In this document: piece by piece, positions 52,481 through 59,884 of the stretch
Layout: every line of letters begins with the position of its first letter
Position numbering within the stretch: the stretch's first letter is position 1
Assembly (NCBI GenBank): GCA_913047795.1
Contig: CAJWTS010000002.1
Span: forward strand, 42,785-106,784
From: an uncultured Verrucomicrobiota bacterium
GTDB taxonomy: Bacteria > Verrucomicrobiota > Kiritimatiellia > CAJWTS01
Reading direction: 5' to 3'
Length of the DNA: 64,000 bases
Made by a program: the position numbers and the translations under genes
Notes under the pieces: generated by a model
The model's input: the letters and a program-made list of their open reading frames with translations, nothing else
The model's database searches: none
What the model was told of the DNA's origin: nothing

Positions 52481-52912
52481 TTATTGATCCTGTTCGCCCT
52501 GAAGCGTGGCCACGACATGGCGTGCTCCGCCGCGGTCGCGATGTTCGCAGAGATAAATGCCCTGCCAGGTTCCCAGCGCGAGTGCGCCCTTACGGATAGG
52601 GATGGTCAGCCCGGTATCAAGCACGGAAGCCTTGATGTGGGCGGCCATGTCGTCGGGCCCCTCCAACGTGTGAATGAAGTGGGGTGCCCCGTCCGGGATC
52701 ATCTGGTTCATGTGTGATTCGAAATCGACACGGACGTCCGGATCAGCGTTTTCGTTGATACTGAGCGAGGCCGATGTGTGCTGGATGAATAAATGGGCAA
52801 GACCAATACGAATCGAGCCGATTTCGGGAACGGCGGCCATGATTTCCCCGGTAACGATGTGAAATCCGCGTGGCCGTGGTTTTAGGCTGAAGGCTGTCTG
52901 AATCCAGGGCAC
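52481..52912 (-). CDS. yjbQ: YjbQ/UPF0047 family protein
   Basis: A 143 aa single-domain protein with the signature HTSASLSINENADPDVR, AHIKASVLDTGLTIPI and LGTWQGIYLCEHRDRG. YjbQ proteins have weak thiamine-phosphate synthase activity in vitro; their physiological role is not firmly known. Same-strand neighbours on both sides within 21 bases suggest an operon with arsC and the LysM lipoprotein. Confidence 0.9.
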   Translation of the reverse strand: MPWIQTAFSLKPRPRGFHIVTGEIMAAVPEIGSIRIGLAHLFIQHTSASLSINENADPDVRVDFESHMNQMIPDGAPHFIHTLEGPDDMAAHIKASVLDTGLTIPIRKGALALGTWQGIYLCEHRDRGGARHVVATLQGEQDQ

Positions 52913-52924
52913 GGTTGCAAAAGC

Positions 52925-53473
52925 TCAATCGGGGATGAAAAGTTTCTGGCCGACTCGAATGCTGTTCGGATTCGCGAGTTTATTGGCCTCGACGATCCGA
53001 TCGGTCGTGACCTTGTAGTGCGCGGCAATTTCGGAGAGCGTCTGGCGTGGCTGGACCGTGTGTTCATAGCCGCTTTGTGATCGTATGGACGCTGCGGCGG
53101 GTGCCAGCTGTTTCATCATTTCCGCAACCCGCGCGGTTATTTCGTCGACAATGATCTTGCGATCCTCGCGCCGCGCCATGTCCACCGCCACTATCTCTTT
53201 CTTGAGCGTCGTCAGTTGCGTTGTCAGTTTGCGGGCGTCAGAGATGGATACATCGCGTGCATCACGCATGGCCCGTTCCAGTATTTCGATTTGCTTGGTA
53301 AGGCGATCGTTCTGGTTCTCGATGGTGTCGAGGCGCTCGGTGATCTGTTCGACACGTTCGCCCAGGTTTACCAGTTCGGTCCGTACCCGCAGGTCGGTTG
53401 CCTGGCGGTTGCTACTGGTGCATCCGATGAGCGCGATAGGCGCCAGTAGCGCAATTACGGTGCGGGCGGACAT
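52925..53473 (-). CDS. Lipoprotein with coiled coil and LysM domain
   Basis: A 182 aa exported protein. The N-terminal lipobox ALIGC marks Cys18. Residues about 25-120 are a charged heptad-like coiled coil (LGERVEQITERLDTIENQND). The last 45 residues are a LysM peptidoglycan-binding module (EHTVQPRQTLSEIAAHYKVT ... VGQKLFIPD). It probably tethers the outer membrane to the wall or organises cell-wall enzymes. The start at 53473 gives a normal signal; an ATG further up at 53512 would overlap the next gene. Confidence 0.82.
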   Translation of the reverse strand: MSARTVIALLAPIALIGCTSSNRQATDLRVRTELVNLGERVEQITERLDTIENQNDRLTKQIEILERAMRDARDVSISDARKLTTQLTTLKKEIVAVDMARREDRKIIVDEITARVAEMMKQLAPAAASIRSQSGYEHTVQPRQTLSEIAAHYKVTTDRIVEANKLANPNSIRVGQKLFIPD

Positions 53474-53504
53474 GGCTTGAACGTAATGCTGAACCGGCGT
53501 TTCA

Positions 53505-54173
53505 TCAAGCATGATCGGCGTCGGGGCGATCGGGTTTGGTGCGGGCGGCGAGGGTCGTAAGTTCTAGTTGGGCCAGATCTTCGGGGCGATCGACATCGTC
53601 GAGCGGTTCGAGTAAGGCGACGGACAGTTTTTGCTGCGTTGCGCGGTCCCGGGTGCGTTCGAGCACTGTATCCGTGCCCCATTGCATGCCCTCAAAGAGG
53701 GCGGGGATGGCCGTTGTTGCGCGATCTGCGGTTAGTCCGACCAGATAATAGCCCCCATCCGTGGCGGGACCCAGAACGAGGTCGGAGGTCCGTAGTGCGT
53801 TAAATGCCTCGCGGACGTGGTTAAGGCCGAGGGTAGGACAATCGATCCCGATGATGACGCAGCGTTCGGCCTCATGCTCAAACGCGGCAATAAACGCATC
53901 GCCCATGCGAGCGCCGAGATCCCCATCACACTGACTGCGGAACGTATGCTGATCACCGAGCCACGTTCGCATCAAGGGTAGCGTCGCACCGGCGTAGCGG
54001 ATTTCGATAGCGCAGTTGCGGTCATCGCCGAGCGGTTCCACGGTGGCCAGGGTGTGTTCAGTAAGTCGCCGCTGCAATTCCGCCGCAGCCGTCGCGCCGA
54101 GGGCTGGGATGAGGCGGGTTTTTGTTTTGCCTGGAACGGGGAAGCGCGTGAAGATGACGAGGTTATCGCTCAT
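53505..54173 (-). CDS. TIGR04282-type glycosyltransferase (arsenosugar/rSAM-selenodomain-associated transferase 1)
   Basis: A 222 aa GT-A-like protein (DUF2064) starting NLVIFTRFPVPGKTKTRLIP, with VIIGIDCPTLGLNHV as the acidic nucleotide/metal region and LGPATDGGYYLVGL. The family is named for its frequent pairing with TIGR04283 and a radical SAM enzyme in arsenosugar-type loci. It is divergent from the DUF547 gene, and the TIGR04283 partner lies 3.3 kb away. Substrate here is unknown. Confidence 0.85.
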   Translation of the reverse strand: MSDNLVIFTRFPVPGKTKTRLIPALGATAAAELQRRLTEHTLATVEPLGDDRNCAIEIRYAGATLPLMRTWLGDQHTFRSQCDGDLGARMGDAFIAAFEHEAERCVIIGIDCPTLGLNHVREAFNALRTSDLVLGPATDGGYYLVGLTADRATTAIPALFEGMQWGTDTVLERTRDRATQQKLSVALLEPLDDVDRPEDLAQLELTTLAARTKPDRPDADHA

Positions 54174-54362
54174 GACATTCTCCGCATCTACCCATTCTGG
54201 GAATGCAGCCCCATCTGTCCAGTGCCAAGTAGGGTCGGCATGGGCTGGCTGAGATCTTTACGGTTCTGGTTGCATACGCGGCAAGAGGAAGAGTTCGATA
54301 GCGGGCGAAATCTAATCCTTGTACGATGCCTCGATTCGACGAAAATGGATCGTGATCCGAAC

Positions 54363-55166
54363 ATGAATGCAAAGGTATCAAGAATCGGCAGCCATCGCGC
54401 GATCGGCTGGGTGGGCAGCGTGCTATGTTGCTTGGCGACGACCCTGGCGGCACAGGAGGGTTCGGGTCCGCGGCCTGCTGCGCGCATCGATCACGCGCTT
54501 TTTGACGGATTGCTGCGCGCCTACGTGAACGATGACGGCATGGTGAACTACCGTGCCTGGAAGAAATCGGATACCCGAACCCTGGGCCGCTACCTCGCGC
54601 GACTTGGAGGGATCAAGGTGGAGACGCTTTCGCGGTCTGAGAAACTGGCCTTTTGGATCAACGCGTACAATGCGCTGACGCTCCAGGGCATTCTCGACTT
54701 TTATCCTTTGAAGTCGATCAGGGACAAGGTGAGTCGTGTCGGCGGTTACAGTATCTGGGATGACTACAAGTTATTGGTGCGCGGCGAGGACTATTCTCTT
54801 AACCAGATCGAGCACGAGATTCTGCGTAAGATGGGCGAGCCGCGCATCCACCTTGCAATTGTCTGCGCCTCGATTGGCTGTCCGCGACTACTGGCCGAAG
54901 CTTACACGTCCGAGAAGTTGGAGGAACAACTGCATCGCAACGGCGTCGATTTCTTCAGTCGAGCCCAGAATTTTAGAAAAGACAAAAAGACGGTCCGGCT
55001 TTCCAGTATATTGAAATGGTTTGGCGAGGACTTTGGCGGAACGGATGCGGCGAAGCTGGCCTTTGCGGCAGAGCACGTAACGGACAGTGCCCTCGCCGCG
55101 CAGCTTACCGGCGGCGGGATTAAGGTGAAATACCTCGCCTATGACTGGAGTCTTAATGAGCAGTAG
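54363..55166 (+). CDS. DUF547 family exported protein
   Basis: A 267 aa protein with an N-terminal signal (AIGWVGSVLCCLATTLAAQ) and a DUF547 domain: FDGLLRAYVNDDGMVNYRAW, EKLAFWINAYNALTLQGIL, YSLNQIEHEILRKMGEPRIH, and the cysteine-bearing IVCASIGCPRL. The family is widespread and uncharacterised. I chose ATG 54363; ATG 54345 adds an acidic leader, less compatible with a signal. It overlaps the VTT gene by 11 bases, so the two are co-translated. The 171-base gap to the divergent glycosyltransferase holds no clear promoter. Confidence 0.85.
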   Translation: MNAKVSRIGSHRAIGWVGSVLCCLATTLAAQEGSGPRPAARIDHALFDGLLRAYVNDDGMVNYRAWKKSDTRTLGRYLARLGGIKVETLSRSEKLAFWINAYNALTLQGILDFYPLKSIRDKVSRVGGYSIWDDYKLLVRGEDYSLNQIEHEILRKMGEPRIHLAIVCASIGCPRLLAEAYTSEKLEEQLHRNGVDFFSRAQNFRKDKKTVRLSSILKWFGEDFGGTDAAKLAFAAEHVTDSALAAQLTGGGIKVKYLAYDWSLNEQ

Positions 55167-55848
55167 GTCGCTCCCCTGGAAACCGATCGTGATAGCGCTC
55201 GTCGTGGTCGGCCTGGTCCTTGTGGCGAGGGCTTTCGATATTTCTCAAAAGCTGAAGGAGGCGCTCGCGTGGGTCGAGGGACATGGCACGACGGGCGTCA
55301 TCGTATTTATCGTGATCTATGTTGCCGCTTGTGTGTTCTTTATTCCCGCATCGTTGTTGACGCTGGGCGCGGGAGCTGTCTATGGCGTGATCTGGGGGTC
55401 GATCTACGTCTCCATTGCTTCCACCGTGGGCGCCACCTGCGCCTTCCTCGTTGGGCGTTACCTGGCGCGTGACGCCATTCAGCGTCGGATAGCGGGTAAT
55501 GCGAAGTTCTCGGCGATTGATGAGGCCGTCGGTCGTGAGGGCTGGAAGATCGTCGGCCTGACCAGGCTATCGCCCGTCTTTTCGTTCACCCTGCTCAACT
55601 ACGCATATGGACTGACACGCGTTGGCCTGCGGGACTATGTTCTTGCATCGTGGATCGGTATGATGCCCGGCACGGTGATGTATATTTACATTGGTTCCCT
55701 GGCGGGGGACATCGCCATGCTCGGTGGGGAACGGACGCGATCCACCCAGGAATGGGTGCTTTACATCGTGGGATTGCTGGCGACGGTCGTGGCGACGGTA
55801 TACGTGACGAAGGTCGCACGTAAGGCGATCGCCGAGAAGGTAGCTTAG
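55156..55848 (+). CDS. TVP38/TMEM64 (VTT-domain) membrane protein
   Basis: A 230 aa inner-membrane protein of the DedA/VTT group. A first helix (PIVIALVVVGLVLVARAF) is followed by the VTT core with VFFIPASLLTLGAGAVYGVIW and GRYLARDAIQRRI, then GLTRLSPVFSFTLLNYAYGL and further helices. VTT proteins move or scramble lipids or ions; this subgroup recurs beside mercuric-reductase-like flavoproteins. GGAG at 55147-55150 supports the ATG at 55156 over the one at 55141. Confidence 0.9.
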   Translation: MSSRSLPWKPIVIALVVVGLVLVARAFDISQKLKEALAWVEGHGTTGVIVFIVIYVAACVFFIPASLLTLGAGAVYGVIWGSIYVSIASTVGATCAFLVGRYLARDAIQRRIAGNAKFSAIDEAVGREGWKIVGLTRLSPVFSFTLLNYAYGLTRVGLRDYVLASWIGMMPGTVMYIYIGSLAGDIAMLGGERTRSTQEWVLYIVGLLATVVATVYVTKVARKAIAEKVA

Positions 55849-55888
55849 ATCCGCCGAAGCGGATTCGAAAAGAATCGAGAGAGCCCTG

Positions 55889-57421
55889 ATGGAATCCAAA
55901 CCTGTTGAAATGCACCCGATGGACGAGCACAACCGCGCGTTGATCGGGAACGTACACCCGGCGGACTATGTAAACCCTGAACCCACCGGAAAGTACAACC
56001 TGGTCGTGATTGGCGCCGGCACGGCCGGTCTTGTTACCGCCGTGGGCGCCGCAGGGCTTGGGGCTAAAGTTGCGCTGATCGAGCGACACTTGATGGGCGG
56101 TGACTGCCTGAATGTGGGCTGCGTGCCTTCGAAAGGCTTGATCAGTGCGGCGCGTCGATGGGCGGCGGTCCGAGACGCGAGTGACTTTGGTATTCGCGTC
56201 CCGGAGGGCGTCGACGTCGATTTTCCGGCGGTGATGGAACGTATGCGACGCCTGCGTGCACGCATCGCACCCAACGATTCGGTCGAACGCTATTCGCAAG
56301 AATTCGGTGTGGATGTCTTTCTCGGGGACGGTCGCTTTGTGGATAGCAGCACGGTTGAAGTCGCCGGCAAGAAACTGAGGTTTGCCAAAGCGGTTGTTGC
56401 GACCGGTGGTCGAGCAAACGTGCCGACGATTCCCGGGCTTGCCGAGGCCGGATATCTGACGAACGAGACCGTGTTCGCGTTGACCGAATTGCCGCCACGC
56501 CTGGCCGTCATAGGTGCCGGCCCGATCGGATGCGAGCTTGCGCAATCGTTCCGTCGTTTCGGATCACGGATTACGCTTGTCCATAGTTCCGGACATATTC
56601 TCAGTCGCGAAGATCCCGATGCCGCGGCCGTCGTCGAGGCCGCGTTCGTGAAGGACGGTGTTGATCTGGCCCTGAATGCGTCGGTGGTCGATGTTAAGGC
56701 ACGTGGGGATGAAAAGATCGTAAGGATCGGCTCTGGTGGCGAGGATCGCGAGGTGCTGGCGGATGAGATCCTGGTTGGCGTGGGGCGCTCCCCGAATGTC
56801 GAAGGACTTGGTCTTGAGAAGGTCGGCGTGGACTTCGACAAGTTCGGCGTCAAAGTGGATGATCATCTTCAGACGACGAATCCCCGCATCTTCGCAGCGG
56901 GCGATGTATGCTCTAAGTTCAAGTTCACGCATGCTGCGGATTTTCTTGCACGTATCGTGATTCAGAATGCGTTGTTTCCCGCGTTCGGAAAGCGCAAGGC
57001 CAGCGCGCTCACAATTCCCTCGTGCACGTACACGGATCCCGAAGTTGCGCACGTCGGCTTGTATGAAAAGGATGCCGCCGACGGAGGAATTCCAATTCAA
57101 ACGTATGCGCAACCATTCGAAGATGTGGATCGAGCGATCCTGGATGGCGAGGAGGATGGACTGGTCAAGGTGCACGTGCGCGCGGGAACAGACAAGATCG
57201 TTGGCGCGACCATCGTGGCGAGCCACGCGGGGGAAATGATATCGGAGTTGAGTGTGGCGATGGTCAACGGGATTGGACTGGGCAAGATTGCGAAGGTGAT
57301 TCATCCCTATCCGACCCAGGCGGAAGCCATCCGCCGCGTCGGCGACCAGTACAACCGAACGCGCCTGACGCCGACCGTGAAGCGCGTGATGCAGCAACTC
57401 CTGAAATGGGGCCGCGCGTAG
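55889..57421 (+). CDS. FAD-dependent pyridine nucleotide-disulfide oxidoreductase (mercuric-reductase-like)
   Basis: A 510 aa class I flavoprotein. FAD loop VVIGAGTAGLVTAVGAAGLG, the redox-active disulfide in GGDCLNVGCVPSKG (Cys73, Cys78), the NAD loop AVIGAGPIGCELAQ, FAAGDVCSKFKFTHAADF, and the C-terminal dimer domain ending HPYPTQAEAIRRVGDQYNR. There is no N-terminal heavy-metal domain and no C-terminal Cys pair, so it is unlikely to be a true MerA. The electron acceptor is unknown. It follows the VTT gene by 40 bases and precedes a TIGR04283 gene. Confidence 0.9.
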   Translation: MESKPVEMHPMDEHNRALIGNVHPADYVNPEPTGKYNLVVIGAGTAGLVTAVGAAGLGAKVALIERHLMGGDCLNVGCVPSKGLISAARRWAAVRDASDFGIRVPEGVDVDFPAVMERMRRLRARIAPNDSVERYSQEFGVDVFLGDGRFVDSSTVEVAGKKLRFAKAVVATGGRANVPTIPGLAEAGYLTNETVFALTELPPRLAVIGAGPIGCELAQSFRRFGSRITLVHSSGHILSREDPDAAAVVEAAFVKDGVDLALNASVVDVKARGDEKIVRIGSGGEDREVLADEILVGVGRSPNVEGLGLEKVGVDFDKFGVKVDDHLQTTNPRIFAAGDVCSKFKFTHAADFLARIVIQNALFPAFGKRKASALTIPSCTYTDPEVAHVGLYEKDAADGGIPIQTYAQPFEDVDRAILDGEEDGLVKVHVRAGTDKIVGATIVASHAGEMISELSVAMVNGIGLGKIAKVIHPYPTQAEAIRRVGDQYNRTRLTPTVKRVMQQLLKWGRA

Positions 57422-57522
57422 TATATACTATGGCATGGCGAGTTCCGGTTGTGCCGGGCTTTGCGCTTTTCCTCCGCCTGAACCCCACCTAGTATCCGTG
57501 CGATCCCAACCGGGAGCCGGAT

Positions 57523-58296
57523 ATGTCAGGAAATATCAAGACCGTCGACATCGTGATCCCGACTCGCAACGAGGAGGAACGCCTGGCGATTTGTCTGGAT
57601 GCCCTGATTGCGGCACGGAAACGGTTGCGCGAAGAGAGTACGGAAGCACCGCAGATCGCGTTTATCGTGGCGGATGCGGGCAGTTCGGATGAGACCGTAG
57701 TGGTCGCGGCGCAACGGGATGCGATGGTAATTGAGGGTCTGCCCATGAGTCGGGGAGACCAGTTGGCGCATGGGGTGGCCGCGGGGGAGGGCGATATCGT
57801 TCTGATGTTGCATGCGGATTGTCGGATACACGTCGACGGTCTGTGTCAACTCGTGGAAGCGTTTGCAAGCCGACCGGCGCTTCAGTGGGGAATACTGGGA
57901 GGGCGGTTTGATCGCAGAACGTTCAAGATGAAGTTTCTGGAGTTTCTGAACCGGTGGCGGTTCCTGCTCGCCGGCATCGCGTTTGGCGACCAGGGAATGT
58001 TTTCCCGGCGCGCGTATCTTGCTGCCCGCGGCGGGGTGCCGGATATTCCGCTGATGGAGGACGTGGAGTTGTCGCTTCGATTGCGTGGCGGCGGACGGCG
58101 TCTGCATCTTGGACCTCTACTCGAAGTCTCCGCGCGCCGCTGGGACAGCAATCCGTTTTTTCGTAGTTCCGGCCGTGTCATCAGGATTTGCCTCGACTAC
58201 GTTGTGCGCCGACGTCTCGGAGGGAACATTCACGCGATCGCGGCGCGCATGTATCGCGAGTACTACGGTCGGGACCCGACGACCCCGGGAACGTAA
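57523..58296 (+). CDS. TIGR04283-type family 2 glycosyltransferase (arsenosugar/rSAM-selenodomain-associated transferase 2)
   Basis: A 257 aa GT2 enzyme: VDIVIPTRNEEERLAICLDA at the nucleotide-sugar site, MLHADCRIHVDG as the DxD-equivalent, AFGDQGMFSRRAYL and IPLMEDVELSLRLR as acceptor/catalytic motifs typical of TIGR04283. It ends a four-gene run DUF547-VTT-flavoprotein-GT2. The paired TIGR04282 gene is divergent at the other end. Neither arsM nor the radical SAM gene arsS is in the window. Confidence 0.88.
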   Translation: MSGNIKTVDIVIPTRNEEERLAICLDALIAARKRLREESTEAPQIAFIVADAGSSDETVVVAAQRDAMVIEGLPMSRGDQLAHGVAAGEGDIVLMLHADCRIHVDGLCQLVEAFASRPALQWGILGGRFDRRTFKMKFLEFLNRWRFLLAGIAFGDQGMFSRRAYLAARGGVPDIPLMEDVELSLRLRGGGRRLHLGPLLEVSARRWDSNPFFRSSGRVIRICLDYVVRRRLGGNIHAIAARMYREYYGRDPTTPGT

Positions 58297-58370
58297 TGCC
58301 AGCGTGCGTCGGCGGGCGCGGTTTTGTCCGGCGATCGCCACTGCTGCGTGAGGTCCTGTGCGACGTGCCG

Positions 58371-58394
58371 CCAACCCGCCAACCCGCCAACCCG
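58371..58394. repeat. CCAACCCG x3 in a 364-base non-coding gap
   Basis: Three perfect tandem copies of CCAACCCG (58371-58378, 58379-58386, 58387-58394). They lie in the 58297-58660 gap, in which I find no convincing gene on either strand; the open frames there are Arg/Ser-rich shadows without a ribosome binding site. Confidence 0.7.
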
Positions 58395-58660
58395 CGGGCC
58401 CCATGCGTCTTTGCTGATCTCGGTCATGTGCGCACTTGCCTGTCGCATGCGAGTGTGGCCCAGTCCGGTGCGGAGGCGCGCCCGCCGGGAATATTCGCGG
58501 TGTTTATCCCGTATTCGTGATGATTTTGGCCATGTGGAGCGCGGCTGTTCCTGTTGTCGAAGGCGGGACAATGATGACGCTGCGGGCAATCTCACCGCAC
58601 ACGTTCCCGTTTCGAGGACAAACGCATTGATCATTCGCTTCTTCTGACTACGATGCATCC

Positions 58661-59500
58661 ATGAGTCAGAAGACGATTCGTATTCCCGGTGAGTTCGTCT
58701 CTTTCCCCGTCGGTGGGTCCCGGGAGCGCCTGGACGGCGTCTGGGCGTATCATAAGCGGCCAAAAAAGCGCCTGCTGGTGTTCATACATGGTATGGGCGG
58801 GAACTTTTTTCGTTCAGCGTTTAAGAAACAGGCCATGCTGCAGGGGCCCCGAAACGGTTGGGATGTTCTTTCGTTTAACAATCGCGGAGCGCTTGGGGCA
58901 GTGATCAATGAGCGGTTTTCGCACTGCATGCAGGATATCGACGCGGCGATTGCCTTCGGGCGCGCGCGCGGTTACCGGCAATTTGCGCTGATGGGGCACA
59001 GCACCGGATGCCAGAAGGTGACCTATTACCAGGCGCGGCGCCAGTTGCGCGCTGTCCGAGCGGTTGTGCTTGCAGCGCCCGCCGATGATGTCGCTATCTT
59101 CCGTCGCGATCTCGGAAAGAAACACGTGCACTGGATGCGCCAGGCGCGGAAACTCGTCGATCGCGGGCGCGGCGATACCGTGTTGCCGGAATGCAACGGA
59201 TTTGCCGCACGTCGCTTTCTGAGCGCGGCCGATCCGACCCAGAACGAGGGCAAGATATTCGATTACGCGGGGCGCATGTATCATTTCCGAAAGGTGACGT
59301 GCCCCGTTCTTGCCTTCTTTGGCGGACGTGAGGAATACGCCGTGCTGCCCGTGGCCCGCATGGGGAAGTTGCTGGCGGAGCGGTCGAATGCTTCACAGTT
59401 TGACTATTTTACCGTTCCGGGCGGAGATCACGGGTTTCATCGGCACGAAGAGAAGACAGTGCAGCGTGTCTATCGTTGGCTACGATCGAACGTGCAATAG
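58661..59500 (+). CDS. Alpha/beta hydrolase (DUF1749/UPF0613-like)
   Basis: A 279 aa cytoplasmic hydrolase: oxyanion FIHGMGGNFFRSAFKKQAML, FNNRGALGAVINERFSHC, nucleophile elbow LMGHSTGCQKVTYYQARR, and the late His in VPGGDHGFHRHEEKT. The layout resembles DUF1749 proteins, whose substrate is unknown. It is followed ten bases later by the DciA-like gene, although there is no functional link in sight. Confidence 0.85.
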   Translation: MSQKTIRIPGEFVSFPVGGSRERLDGVWAYHKRPKKRLLVFIHGMGGNFFRSAFKKQAMLQGPRNGWDVLSFNNRGALGAVINERFSHCMQDIDAAIAFGRARGYRQFALMGHSTGCQKVTYYQARRQLRAVRAVVLAAPADDVAIFRRDLGKKHVHWMRQARKLVDRGRGDTVLPECNGFAARRFLSAADPTQNEGKIFDYAGRMYHFRKVTCPVLAFFGGREEYAVLPVARMGKLLAERSNASQFDYFTVPGGDHGFHRHEEKTVQRVYRWLRSNVQ

Positions 59501-59510
59501 TCGGGGCGTT

Positions 59511-59879
59511 ATGACGGGTTCATTCAAAAAGCGACGCGGCCGACCTCGGTCCAGGGGCACGCACGGCCTGGACCAGTCGAGACGCATTGGAGACTTGATT
59601 CCCGAAATAATGGCGGGGTTTGGATTAGAATCGAAATTGTGGTTGTCGGAACTGGACAAGGAGTGGAGTGCCCTTGTGGGAGATTTGGTGGCGAAGCATA
59701 CCCGGCCAGGACGTCTCGACCAGGACCGCCTGATCGTCTTCGTGGACAGCTCCGTCTGGCTTCACGAATTGTCGCGCTATCGCGAGACGGAGATGCTGAC
59801 CGCGGTGCGCGATCGCTTCGGCGCGAAGGTGCGGTCGTTGTCCCTTCGGTTGGACCCCGGCGAGCGGCCGGAGAGCTAA
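59511..59879 (+). CDS. DUF721/DciA-like protein
   Basis: A 122 aa protein. A basic, flexible lead (SFKKRRGRPRSRG) precedes the DUF721 core: IGDLIPEIMAGFGLESKLWL, EWSALVGDLVAKHTRPGRLD, and LIVFVDSSVWLHELSRYRET. DciA-type proteins are proposed loaders or regulators of the DnaB helicase in bacteria without DnaC. Start at 59511 (GGGG four bases before); the upstream frame belongs to the hydrolase gene's shadow. dnaB itself is at 32-34 kb. Confidence 0.8.
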   Translation: MTGSFKKRRGRPRSRGTHGLDQSRRIGDLIPEIMAGFGLESKLWLSELDKEWSALVGDLVAKHTRPGRLDQDRLIVFVDSSVWLHELSRYRETEMLTAVRDRFGAKVRSLSLRLDPGERPES

Positions 59880-59884
59880 GGCCG

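Noticed and set aside
55595..56545. Minus-strand open frame of 316 codons over the VTT and flavoprotein genes
   Set aside because: Shadow of GC-rich coding sequence; no motifs.
58263..58763. Minus-strand 166-codon frame in the 58.3-58.7 kb gap
   Set aside because: Arg/Ser-rich, overlaps the start of the alpha/beta hydrolase gene, no ribosome binding site, and includes the translated CCAACCCG repeat.
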